The notes below the pieces were generated by a model, which did no database searches, was not told the DNA's origin, and saw only the letters and a list, made by a program, of their open reading frames with translations. DNA of 64,000 bases from Streptomyces spiroverticillatus (lineage in GTDB: Bacteria > Actinomycetota > Actinomycetes > Streptomycetales > Streptomycetaceae), in assembly GCA_014650415.1 (NCBI GenBank), contig BMUX01000005.1, positions 434,001 to 498,000 of the forward strand, read 5' to 3'. Position numbers and translations under genes: made by a program. Below, piece by piece: positions 1-7,180 of the stretch. Position 1 is the first letter of the stretch. Each line of letters begins with the position of its first letter.

Positions 1-456
1 GGTGAGGAAGGTGATCGCGGCGCGGGCCAGGGCGGCGGTGAGGCGGTTGCGGGGGTCGGTGGGTGCGGTGGGGAGGAGGGTCTGGGTGAAGTCGCCGTCC
101 TCGTACGTCAGTTGGGGGGCGGCCGGCTCGCGTGCGGCGGCGGTGTTGAGGCGGTCCAGGGCCTCCGGCACGGGGAGTAGACGGTGCGCGTCCGCCGGGC
201 TCGGGGGCGCCGGGCTCACGGCCTGCGCGAACAGCGCCCGTACCGCTTGGCGGAGGGGGAGGAGGTCCTCCCGTACCGTCCCCGACTTCGCAAGGGCGGA
301 GAGGTCGGCGGGGGTCAGCCCGAGTGTCTCTCCCTGAGCCCGCAGCCAGCGGACCGCGCCCTCCTCGCCCGCGTCGGACAGGTCGTCGGCGACCCCGCCG
401 TTTCCGTCGTGGCGGACGGTGCTCGCCAACTCCAGTGCCAGGTGCTGCTGTTCCAT
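1..456 (-). CDS. ABATE/CGNR-type putative transcriptional regulator, 3' part outside window
   Basis: The start is the ATG at 456, preceded by GGAGAGGAG about 8 nt upstream. The 152 visible residues begin with MEQQHLALELASTVRHDG and run through an Arg/Ala-rich helical region to a segment ending AALARAAITFLT. This matches the N-terminal ABATE domain of actinobacterial putative stress-induced regulators, whose C-terminus normally carries a CGNR zinc finger; that half lies beyond the window edge. The gene is divergent from a metallophosphoesterase gene, and the shared intergenic region holds an inverted repeat (545-579), so it probably controls itself and its neighbour. Family assignment is from the N-terminal pattern only; the DNA-binding finger cannot be confirmed here. 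Confidence 0.75.
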   Translation of the reverse strand, partial: MEQQHLALELASTVRHDGNGGVADDLSDAGEEGAVRWLRAQGETLGLTPADLSALAKSGTVREDLLPLRQAVRALFAQAVSPAPPSPADAHRLLPVPEALDRLNTAAAREPAAPQLTYEDGDFTQTLLPTAPTDPRNRLTAALARAAITFLT

Positions 457-544
457 GCCGGATGCTCCTCTCCCGCTTCTCGTGCCCTGCTTCTCGTGTC
501 CCGCTTCTCGTGCCTCTTGATCGTCGCCGATCCGCATCCTACAG

Positions 545-579
545 TCCCTAACGGAAACGTACTGGTTTCCCATTAGGGA
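545..579. promoter_or_regulatory. inverted repeat, candidate operator between divergent genes
   Basis: Arms TCCCTAACGGAAAC and GTTTCCCATTAGGGA flank a 6-nt spacer. Apart from one mismatch and a one-base bulge the arms are complementary. The right arm runs into the Shine-Dalgarno of the phosphoesterase gene (ATG at 591), so a bound protein would block its translation start and promoter. The likely binder is the divergent regulator at 1-456; that is inference. Confidence 0.6.
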
Positions 580-590
580 GGATCGTCGTC

Positions 591-1334
591 ATGACCACTC
601 TGCTCGCCCAGATCAGCGACCTGCACCTGGACGGCAGCGCCCGCTCCACCGAACGCGCCGCCCGGGTCATGGACTACCTGCGCGCCCTGCCGCGCCCCGT
701 CGACGCGCTCCTGGTCACCGGCGACATCGCCGACCACGGCACGATCGCCGAGTACGAGGAGGCGGCCCGGCTGCTGGACGTCCCCTTCCCCGTGCTCCCG
801 TGCCCGGGAAACCACGACGCAAGAGCCGCCTACCGCAAGGGACTTCTGGGCGAGGAGCCGTCCGACGGCCCCGTCAACCGGCTGCACCACGTCGGCGGCA
901 CCGCCCTGCTCCTCGTCGACTCGACCCTCCCCGGGCGCGACGAAGGTCTCCTCGATCCGCCCACCCTCCGCTGGATACGGGAGACCCTCGACGGCCTTCC
1001 CGCCACCACCCCCGTCCTCCTCGCCTTCCACCAGCCGCCCGTCGTCCTCCACCACCCCCTCCCGGACGCCTACCTCCTCCAGAACCCGGAGGACCTGGCC
1101 GCACTGCTCGCCGCGTACCCGCAGGTCGTGGCCGTGCTCACCGGGCACGCGCACACCGCAGCCGCCACGACCTTCGCGGGTCGGCCGCTGATCGTGGGGC
1201 CCGCGGTGACGTGGACGCTGCGGCTGCCCTGGGAGGGCGACCAGGCGGCGGACCGCGAACAGCCGCCCGGCCTGGCCTTCCACGTACTGGACGACGAGCG
1301 GCGGCTGACCACGCACTACCGGGTGGTGCAGTGA
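591..1334 (+). CDS. metallophosphoesterase, class III cyclic-nucleotide phosphodiesterase-like
   Basis: A 247-aa cytosolic calcineurin-like phosphoesterase. The metal-ligand motifs occur in family order: DLH (ISDLHLDG) near residue 8, GD (VTGDIADHG) near 45, GNHD (CPGNHDA) near 72, and GHAH (LTGHAHTAA) near 185. This arrangement and size fit the CpdA-like group that hydrolyses cyclic mononucleotides or other phosphodiesters; the actual substrate cannot be read from sequence. The start is the ATG after GGGAGG. The gene is monocistronic, divergent from the ABATE/CGNR regulator and convergent with cbiX. No membrane segment or signal peptide is seen. Confidence 0.85.
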   Translation: MTTLLAQISDLHLDGSARSTERAARVMDYLRALPRPVDALLVTGDIADHGTIAEYEEAARLLDVPFPVLPCPGNHDARAAYRKGLLGEEPSDGPVNRLHHVGGTALLLVDSTLPGRDEGLLDPPTLRWIRETLDGLPATTPVLLAFHQPPVVLHHPLPDAYLLQNPEDLAALLAAYPQVVAVLTGHAHTAAATTFAGRPLIVGPAVTWTLRLPWEGDQAADREQPPGLAFHVLDDERRLTTHYRVVQ

Positions 1335-1459
1335 ACCTGGAGGGCCGAGGGTCCTTCAGGGTCGGGTCCAAGGGCCCGTGTGGGGGCCGGATCGGCGGGG
1401 GTGCATGGGAGATCCCTGCACGTGCCGCATGTCGGCGTTCCTGAGGCCGCGACATGCCC

Positions 1460-2176
1460 TCACGTTTCTCCGGTCCGCTCTTCGGCCGGTCCGCCACGGT
1501 CGGCGCAGGCCGCTTCGTACCGGTCCAGGACCAGCCGGGCCACCGCGTCGTGCGCGCCCAGTGGTGCGGACGCGACCGTTCCGGTCGTGGCGGCCGCCTT
1601 GCGGGCGAAGAAGCCAGGCGTCATCAGATAGCTCGACACCGCGACCTCCCGGTGTCCCTGTGCGTGCAGCGCCGCCACCGCGTCGGCCGGGGTCGGTGTG
1701 CCCCCGCACAGGTAGGAGGCGACGGCGGGGCGGCCCAGCCGGTCGGCGAGCAGGTCGGCCATGGCGGCGGTGTCGGCCCGCGACCGGGGGTCGGACGATC
1801 CCGCCGACGCGAGGACCACGGGCCCGTCCGCCGGGACCGCCGCCTCCCGGAGCCGGTCCGCAAGGGCGGAGGCGAGCAGTGGGTGTGGGCCGAGGGCCGC
1901 CGCGATCCGGGCGCGTACGTGCGGGGCGGCGGCCAGCGCTTCGGGGATGTCGATGCGCAGGTGAAAGCCGGTGCCGAGGAGGAGGGGGACCAGGACGACG
2001 TCGCCGTGCAGCGTGGCGAGCACGTCGGCGAGCGCGGGCCGGACGACGTCCACGTACGCCAGGACCACGGCGAGGTCCGGCCGCAACTCCCAAACCCGGC
2101 CGAGGAGTTCCTCGGTGGCGGCCGTGCCGTCGGGGTCGCGGGTGCCGTGCGCGACGGCGAGCAGGGGCGGCCTCAT
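1460..2176 (-). CDS. cbiX: sirohydrochlorin chelatase, CbiX/SirB family
   Basis: A 238-aa protein built from two related CbiX halves. The N-terminal half has the HGTRDPDG metal-binding loop near residues 10-17; the C-terminal half has the degenerate counterpart SAGSSDPRS. The family inserts Fe(II) or Co(II) into sirohydrochlorin. Next to nirB the obvious role is supplying sirohaem to nitrite reductase, although cobalamin synthesis cannot be excluded. Its ATG overlaps the stop of nnaR by 4 nt (ATGA), so the two are cotranscribed and translationally coupled. It converges with the metallophosphoesterase gene. Confidence 0.85.
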   Translation of the reverse strand: MRPPLLAVAHGTRDPDGTAATEELLGRVWELRPDLAVVLAYVDVVRPALADVLATLHGDVVLVPLLLGTGFHLRIDIPEALAAAPHVRARIAAALGPHPLLASALADRLREAAVPADGPVVLASAGSSDPRSRADTAAMADLLADRLGRPAVASYLCGGTPTPADAVAALHAQGHREVAVSSYLMTPGFFARKAAATTGTVASAPLGAHDAVARLVLDRYEAACADRGGPAEERTGET

Positions 2177-3336
2177 CCCGGGTCCACCGCCAGCCGGTAC
2201 CCCCGCTTGGTGACTGTACGGATCAGTTTGCTGTACGGGCCCAGGGCCGACCGGAGCCGGCCCACCGCGGCCTCCACCACGTGCTCGTCCGTCGGCCGGG
2301 GCGTGTCGGGCGTGTCGGCGGGCCAGGCCCGGCGCAGGAGTTCCGCGCGGCTGAGGACGGTGCCGGGGTGCTCCGCGAGGGCGCGGAGGATCGCGGTGGG
2401 GAGCGGGGTGAGGTGCACGGTGCCCTCGGGGCCCCAGACGGCCGCATCTTGAACGGTCAAGTTGCCTTCAGCTGTTGCCAGTTGATGCCGGTGTCGATGC
2501 GGCAGCTCCTGGTCCAGAGTGCGTACGAGTGCCCCCAGCCGTCCCCGCTCCGGCCAGACACACGGTACGTCCGCCGCCAGCAGCGGCCGTGCGCACACCG
2601 GGCCGATGCAGGCGGCCAGGACGTGCGTGCGGAGGGCGTCCAGGACCTGCGTGCGGCGGCCCGCCCCGTCCGCCGTCGCCAGGAACGCGTCGATCGCGGG
2701 CGCGCTGGTGAACGGCAGCGCGTGCACCTCGCCGCGTACGGTCGCCTCGACCAGCCGCCGTACCGCGTCCGGATCGGCGGCCGGACCCCACCGGTACACC
2801 GGAACCTCCACGACCTCCGCGCCGCGCTCGCGCAGCGCCGCCGTGAACTCCGGGAGTGGAGCACCGTGCTCCTGCACGGCGACCCGCTTGCCCGCCAGGT
2901 CCCGGTCGAGCAGCCAGGCCAGCATCTCGTCCACGGCCTCCGATGCGGGCGCGTAACTCTCCCGCAGGCCGGACGCCCGGATCGCGCCCGTCGCCTTCGG
3001 GCCTCGGCTGATCACGGTCGCCCCGCGGCACGCCTCGACCAGGCGTGCGCCCGTGCCCCAGCCCTCGGCCGCGCTGATCCAGCCGCGCCAGCCGACGCCG
3101 GTCGTGGCGACGACGTAGTCCAGGGGGCGGGCGAGGCAGGCGTCGGTTGCGTCCCGTACGAGCGCGTCGTCGTCGATGGGCACGATCCGCAGCGCGGGCG
3201 CGGACAGCACCTTCGCACCGCGCCGCCGCAGCAGGGCTTCGAGTTCGTCGCGGCGCCGGTCGGCCGTGACCCCGACCGTCAGTCCGGTCAGTGAGCCCTC
3301 CGGCGGAACGGGCGTGGCGGGCGTCGCTGTTGTCAT
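2173..3336 (-). CDS. nnaR: NnaR-type regulator: uroporphyrinogen-III synthase-like domain plus winged helix
   Basis: A 387-aa protein. Residues about 15-270 form a HemD (uroporphyrinogen-III synthase) fold, beginning GLTVGVTADRRRDELEALL. The last ~95 residues are an OmpR/PhoB-type winged helix (ELLRRAW, RLRSALGPY, VTKRGYRLA). The same architecture defines NnaR, described in S. coelicolor as a co-activator with GlnR of nitrate and nitrite assimilation genes. The start was set at the ATG at 3336 because the 47 residues upstream in frame are Arg-rich junk running into the divergent promoter. It overlaps cbiX by 4 nt and is divergent from nasA. Whether the HemD part is catalytic is unknown. Confidence 0.85.
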   Translation of the reverse strand: MTTATPATPVPPEGSLTGLTVGVTADRRRDELEALLRRRGAKVLSAPALRIVPIDDDALVRDATDACLARPLDYVVATTGVGWRGWISAAEGWGTGARLVEACRGATVISRGPKATGAIRASGLRESYAPASEAVDEMLAWLLDRDLAGKRVAVQEHGAPLPEFTAALRERGAEVVEVPVYRWGPAADPDAVRRLVEATVRGEVHALPFTSAPAIDAFLATADGAGRRTQVLDALRTHVLAACIGPVCARPLLAADVPCVWPERGRLGALVRTLDQELPHRHRHQLATAEGNLTVQDAAVWGPEGTVHLTPLPTAILRALAEHPGTVLSRAELLRRAWPADTPDTPRPTDEHVVEAAVGRLRSALGPYSKLIRTVTKRGYRLAVDPG

Positions 3337-3358
3337 GGCCCGACAGTGGCCGAGCCGT

Positions 3359-3407
3359 GTTAAGCCGCTGTTGCGGAGGTGTCTCCTGGGAGTTAGCCCT
3401 GCGCTAC
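3359..3407. promoter_or_regulatory. five 11-bp-spaced GTnAC-like boxes, candidate GlnR/NnaR site
   Basis: In the 182-bp region between nnaR and nasA, GTTAA (3359), GTTGC (3370), GTCTC (3381), GTTAG (3392) and GCTAC (3403) recur exactly every 11 bp. GlnR boxes are repeats of GTnAC/GAAAC pentamers on this 11-bp period, so the spacing is right though individual boxes are degenerate. Sitting between the regulator and the nitrate reductase operon, it is a good candidate for nitrogen control of both directions. Confidence 0.5.
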
Positions 3408-3518
3408 GGGCATGTGTCCCTCGTCTCGCACGCCCCCTGCGGCGAAGTGAGCGCTCTGTTCCGTGCGTGCAACGCACGGGATGCGGGCGCGTAACGGCGC
3501 GCGGGCACGGTGAGGGCC

Positions 3519-5705
3519 ATGAACCAGACCGCCGTCCCCTTTGTCGATACGCACTGTCCGTACTGCTCGCTCCAGTGCGGCATGCGGCTGCGCGGCCTGC
3601 CGTCGGGGGCTGCGCTGCCGGTGGAGGTCGTGGAGCGCCCCGACTTCCCGGTGAACCGGGGCGCCTTGTGCGGCAAGGGCCACAGCGCCGCCGCCGTGCT
3701 CGCGCCGGGCACCCGCCTCACGACTCCTCTCGTACGGGACGCCAAGGGCGGCCCGCTCCGGGAGGCGACCTGGGACGAGGCCCTGGACCGCGCGGCGGCG
3801 GCTCTGGCCGGGACCGGCGAACGGTACGGGCGCGACGCGGTCGGCGTCTTCGGCGGCGGCGCTCTGACGAACGAAAAGGCGTACCTGCTGGGCAAGTTCG
3901 CCCGCGTCGCATTGCGTACGGCCAACATCGACTACAACGGCCGCTTCTGCATGTCCTCGGCCGCCGCCGCGCACCGCAACGCCTTCGGTCTCGACCGGGG
4001 CCTGCCCTTCCCCCTCGCGGACGTCGCCCGAACCGGCTGCGTGATCCTCGTCGGCAGCAACCTCGCCGACACGATGCCGCCGGCCGTCCGCTACATACGC
4101 GAAATGCAGGAGAACGGTGGCTCGTTGGTTGTCGTCGACCCGCGCCGCACCCGCACCGCCGACCTCGCGGACCTGCACCTCGCCCCGGCCCCCGGCACGG
4201 ACCTGGCACTCGCCCTCGGTCTCCTCCACCTGGTCATCGCCGACGGGCACGTCGACGCGGCCTTCGTCGCCTCCCGTACGAGCGGGTGGGAGGCGGCCCG
4301 TGCGGCGGCCATGGCGCACTGGCCGGAGCGGGTGGAGGCGATCACGGGGGTGCCGGTGGCGGGGCTGCGGCGCGCGGTCGAACTGTTCACTGCCGCCGGA
4401 TCCGGCATGATCCTGACCGCGCGGGGGCCGGAGCAGCAGTCCAAGGGCGTCGACACGGTGGGCGCGTGGATCAACCTGTGCCTGGCCACCGGCCGCGCGG
4501 GCCGCCCACTCTCCGGGTACGGCTGCCTCACCGGCCAGGGCAACGGACAGGGCGGCCGCGAACACGGCCAGAAGGCCGACCAACTCCCCGGCTACCGCTC
4601 GATATCCGACCCGGCGGCGCGGGCGCACGTGGCGGAGGTGTGGGGGGTGGACGCCGGAGACCTCCCCGGCCCGGGGGTCTCCGCGTACGAACTCCTGGAC
4701 TCCCTCGGCACGGAGGGCGGGGTGCGCACGCTGCTCCTGATGGGCTCGAACCCGGTCGTCTCGGCGCCGAACGCGCGCCAGGTGACGTCGCGGATCGAGG
4801 CTCTCGACACCCTGATCGTGTGCGATGTGGTCCTCTCCGAGACGGCGGCCCTCGCGGACGTGGTCCTCCCCTCCGCCCAATGGGCCGAGGAAACCGGCAC
4901 GATGACCAACCTGGAGGGTCGGGTCATCCTCCGCCGCGCGGCCGTCGCCCCGGCGGGGCAGGCCCGCACGGACCTCCACATCCTGCACGATCTCGCCTCC
5001 CGGCTGGGCCACGAGAAGGGCTTCCCGGCCGACCCGGAGGAGGCCTTCACGGAACTCCGCGCGGCGTCGGCGGGCGGCCAGGCGGACTACTCGGGCATCG
5101 ACTACGCGCGGATCGCGGCGGAGGACGGGGTGTTCTGGCCGTGCCCGGCGGGGGAGGACGACGCGCCCCACCCCGGCACTCCGCGCCTCTTCCTCGACCG
5201 GTTCGCCACGCCCGACGGGCGGGCCCGGTTCGCGGACGTCTCGCACCGGCCGGCGGGGGAGGAGCCCGACGCCGAATACCCGCTGTACCTCACCACCGGC
5301 CGTGTCCTCGCCCAGTACCAGAGCGGTGCGCAGACCCGCCGGACTCCCGAACTGAACCGTGCCGCTCCCGGCGCCTTCGTCGAACTGCACCCCCGGCTGG
5401 CGGAGCGGCTCGGGGTGGTGGAGGGGGAGGCGCTGGCGCTCACCAGCCGTCGGGGGCGGGCGACCGCACCGGCCCGGATCACCACGGGCATCCGGCCCGA
5501 CACGGTCTTCATGCCGTTCCACTGGCCGGGCGAGTCCCGGGCCAACTCCCTCACCAACGACGCTCTGGACCCGCAGTCCCGCATGCCGGAGTTCAAGGTG
5601 TGCGCGGTACGGGTGGAGAGGGCGGTACGGGTGGAGAGGGCGGCCCCGTCCGGGACCGACTCCACTCCCGGTGCGGGCTCCGCCCTTCCGGAGGCGACCC
5701 GATGA
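3519..5705 (+). CDS. nasA: assimilatory nitrate reductase, molybdopterin catalytic subunit
   Basis: A 728-aa molybdopterin oxidoreductase that reduces nitrate to nitrite in the cytoplasm. The N-terminus carries the [4Fe-4S] ligands C13-x2-C16-x3-C20 and C51. The Mo-bis-MGD domains follow, with typical runs such as YNGRFCMSSAA, VDPRRTRTADLADLH and GQGNGQGGREHGQKADQLPG. The C-terminal aspartate-decarboxylase-like domain binds the cofactor (YLTTGRVLAQYQSGAQTRRT). There is no Tat signal, consistent with assimilation. An upstream in-frame GTG (3510) exists, but the ATG at 3519 fits the family start. Near the end an 18-bp tandem duplication (5605-5640) encodes VRVERA twice. First gene of a five-gene operon; the next start overlaps its stop. 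Confidence 0.95.
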   Translation: MNQTAVPFVDTHCPYCSLQCGMRLRGLPSGAALPVEVVERPDFPVNRGALCGKGHSAAAVLAPGTRLTTPLVRDAKGGPLREATWDEALDRAAAALAGTGERYGRDAVGVFGGGALTNEKAYLLGKFARVALRTANIDYNGRFCMSSAAAAHRNAFGLDRGLPFPLADVARTGCVILVGSNLADTMPPAVRYIREMQENGGSLVVVDPRRTRTADLADLHLAPAPGTDLALALGLLHLVIADGHVDAAFVASRTSGWEAARAAAMAHWPERVEAITGVPVAGLRRAVELFTAAGSGMILTARGPEQQSKGVDTVGAWINLCLATGRAGRPLSGYGCLTGQGNGQGGREHGQKADQLPGYRSISDPAARAHVAEVWGVDAGDLPGPGVSAYELLDSLGTEGGVRTLLLMGSNPVVSAPNARQVTSRIEALDTLIVCDVVLSETAALADVVLPSAQWAEETGTMTNLEGRVILRRAAVAPAGQARTDLHILHDLASRLGHEKGFPADPEEAFTELRAASAGGQADYSGIDYARIAAEDGVFWPCPAGEDDAPHPGTPRLFLDRFATPDGRARFADVSHRPAGEEPDAEYPLYLTTGRVLAQYQSGAQTRRTPELNRAAPGAFVELHPRLAERLGVVEGEALALTSRRGRATAPARITTGIRPDTVFMPFHWPGESRANSLTNDALDPQSRMPEFKVCAVRVERAVRVERAAPSGTDSTPGAGSALPEATR
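5605..5640 (+). repeat. 18-bp perfect tandem duplication inside nasA
   Basis: Two abutting identical 18-bp units beginning CGGTACGGGTGG; they encode a duplicated VRVERA-type hexapeptide in the C-terminal tail of nasA and keep the frame. Looks like a recent slippage event in a tolerant tail. Confidence 0.9.
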
Positions 5706-7180
5706 CCGCCGCCGCTCGCCGCATCGCCGTGGTCGGCGCCGGAATGGCCGCCGCCCGCCTCGCCCAGCAGGTCCTCGCCCAGGCTCCGCCCGGAACCCTG
5801 GAACTCACCCTCTACGGGCACGAGCCCCACGCCCCCTACAACCGCGCACTCCTCGCGGGCGTCCTCGACGGCCGCTACCCGCCGGAGGCCCTGACCCTCC
5901 CCACGGGCGGAGCAACCGTCCGTACGGGCACGGAAGTCACCGGCGTCGACACCACCGCCCACACCCTCCGCACCGCCTCCGGCGAAACGCTCCCCTACGA
6001 CACCCTCGTCCTCGCCACGGGCGCCAACCCGGTCCTCCCTCCGATCCGCAACCTCCACACAGCCCCCCTCGGGCCCGCCCCCGCCCCTCACGGGCGCGCC
6101 GCAGCCCCCCTCGGGCGGCGCCCCTCTCCGCCCCCGTCCCCTTGGGCGGCGGGGCCGCCCCCCAGGGGCGGGACGGGCGGGCAAGGGGGCGGCCCCTCCC
6201 GCTCCCGGCCCACCGGGACACCCCCCGCCCAGCCCCCGACACCGGCCGACGCCCACGAGGGCCCGGCCCACCCCCGTACCGCCGCACCCCACGCCGACCT
6301 GAAACAGGGCGTCCACCCCTTCCGCACCCTCTCCGACTGCACTCGCCTCGCCGAGGCCACGGCAACCCTCCGAGCCAAACTCCCCACCACCCCGAGAGCC
6401 ATCGTCATCGGCGGCGGAATCCTCGGCGTAAGCGCCACCCGCGCCCTCACCGCCCTCGGCATCCCCACCGAACTCATCCACCAGGCACCCCAGCTGATGG
6501 AACGTCACCTCGACGAACAGGCCGGCACCACCGTCCGCCGCGCCCTCGAATCCATGGGCGCCGCCGTCTACACCGACAACCGCGCCCGCGCCCTCCTCGG
6601 GGACGAGGCCGTCACCGGCGTCGAACTCGCCAACGGCCACGCCCTCACCTGCGACCTCGTCGTCCTCGCCTGCGGCGTCCGCCCCCGCACCGGCCTCGCC
6701 GGGGCCGCCGGGATCGAGGTCCGGCGCGGCATCGTCATCGACGACACGCTCGCCACCTCCGCCCCCGACGTGTACGCCATCGGCGACTGCACCGAGCACC
6801 GGGGCGAGATCCACGGCGTCACCGGCCCCGCCTGGGCCCAGGCCGACACCCTCGCCGCCCGCCTCTCCGGCAAGGACCCGAACGCCACCTACACCGGCGC
6901 GCACAGCACCGCCCGCCTCACCGCCGGCGCCCTCGAAATCGCCGCGTTCGGCGAGGTCACGGACGCTGCGGGAGACGCGCTCCGGCTCGCCGACGGCACC
7001 CGTGGCGCGTACGGCTCGTACAAGAAGCTCGTGATGCGCGGCGACCGACTGGTCGGCGCGATCCTCGTCGGCGACCTCGCCGCGATCGGCGAACTCACCC
7101 GCACCTACGAGAGGGGCGAGCCGCTGCCGCCGCGCCCCCTCGACCTGCTCGCCCCTCTCCCCGAAGGAGCCGCGCTGTGA
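5702..7180 (+). CDS. FAD/NAD(P)H-dependent oxidoreductase, likely electron donor to NasA, with GC-rich insertion
   Basis: A 492-aa pyridine nucleotide-disulphide oxidoreductase-type flavoprotein. The FAD dinucleotide fold is at the N-terminus (VVGAGMAAARLA) and the NAD(P) fold is mid-protein (VIGGGILGVSATRAL). A second FAD motif follows (DVYAIGDCTEH), with a C-terminal domain ending in the KKLVMRGDRLVGAILVGD pattern also seen in NirB. Lying between nasA and nirB it probably passes electrons from NAD(P)H to NasA, as NasB-type subunits do. Residues about 118-199 are an abnormal Pro/Gly/Ala-rich stretch, absent from this family's usual short linker between ATGANPVLPPIR and GVHPFRTLSDC. It is encoded by a GC-rich repeat (core 6138-6192) that preserves the frame. 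Start ATG overlaps nasA stop by 4 nt. Confidence 0.85.
   Translation: MTAAARRIAVVGAGMAAARLAQQVLAQAPPGTLELTLYGHEPHAPYNRALLAGVLDGRYPPEALTLPTGGATVRTGTEVTGVDTTAHTLRTASGETLPYDTLVLATGANPVLPPIRNLHTAPLGPAPAPHGRAAAPLGRRPSPPPSPWAAGPPPRGGTGGQGGGPSRSRPTGTPPAQPPTPADAHEGPAHPRTAAPHADLKQGVHPFRTLSDCTRLAEATATLRAKLPTTPRAIVIGGGILGVSATRALTALGIPTELIHQAPQLMERHLDEQAGTTVRRALESMGAAVYTDNRARALLGDEAVTGVELANGHALTCDLVVLACGVRPRTGLAGAAGIEVRRGIVIDDTLATSAPDVYAIGDCTEHRGEIHGVTGPAWAQADTLAARLSGKDPNATYTGAHSTARLTAGALEIAAFGEVTDAAGDALRLADGTRGAYGSYKKLVMRGDRLVGAILVGDLAAIGELTRTYERGEPLPPRPLDLLAPLPEGAAL
6138..6192. repeat. dispersed GC-rich palindromic repeat, copy 1 (inside flavoprotein gene)
   Basis: A 55-bp element starting CCCCTTGGGCGGC and ending GGGCAAGGGGGCGG. 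It contains the hairpin GGGCGGC-GGG-GCCGCCC. It matches a second copy at 55816-55870 in about 52 of 55 positions by direct alignment. This copy lies inside a larger low-complexity insertion (roughly 6055-6300) in an open reading frame. Confidence 0.85.

Noticed and set aside
3176..7180. A 1334-codon open frame on the + strand
   Set aside because: Only its last 492 codons (from 5702) are the flavoprotein gene; the upstream part is an out-of-frame shadow of nasA with Arg/Gly/Pro-rich nonsense.
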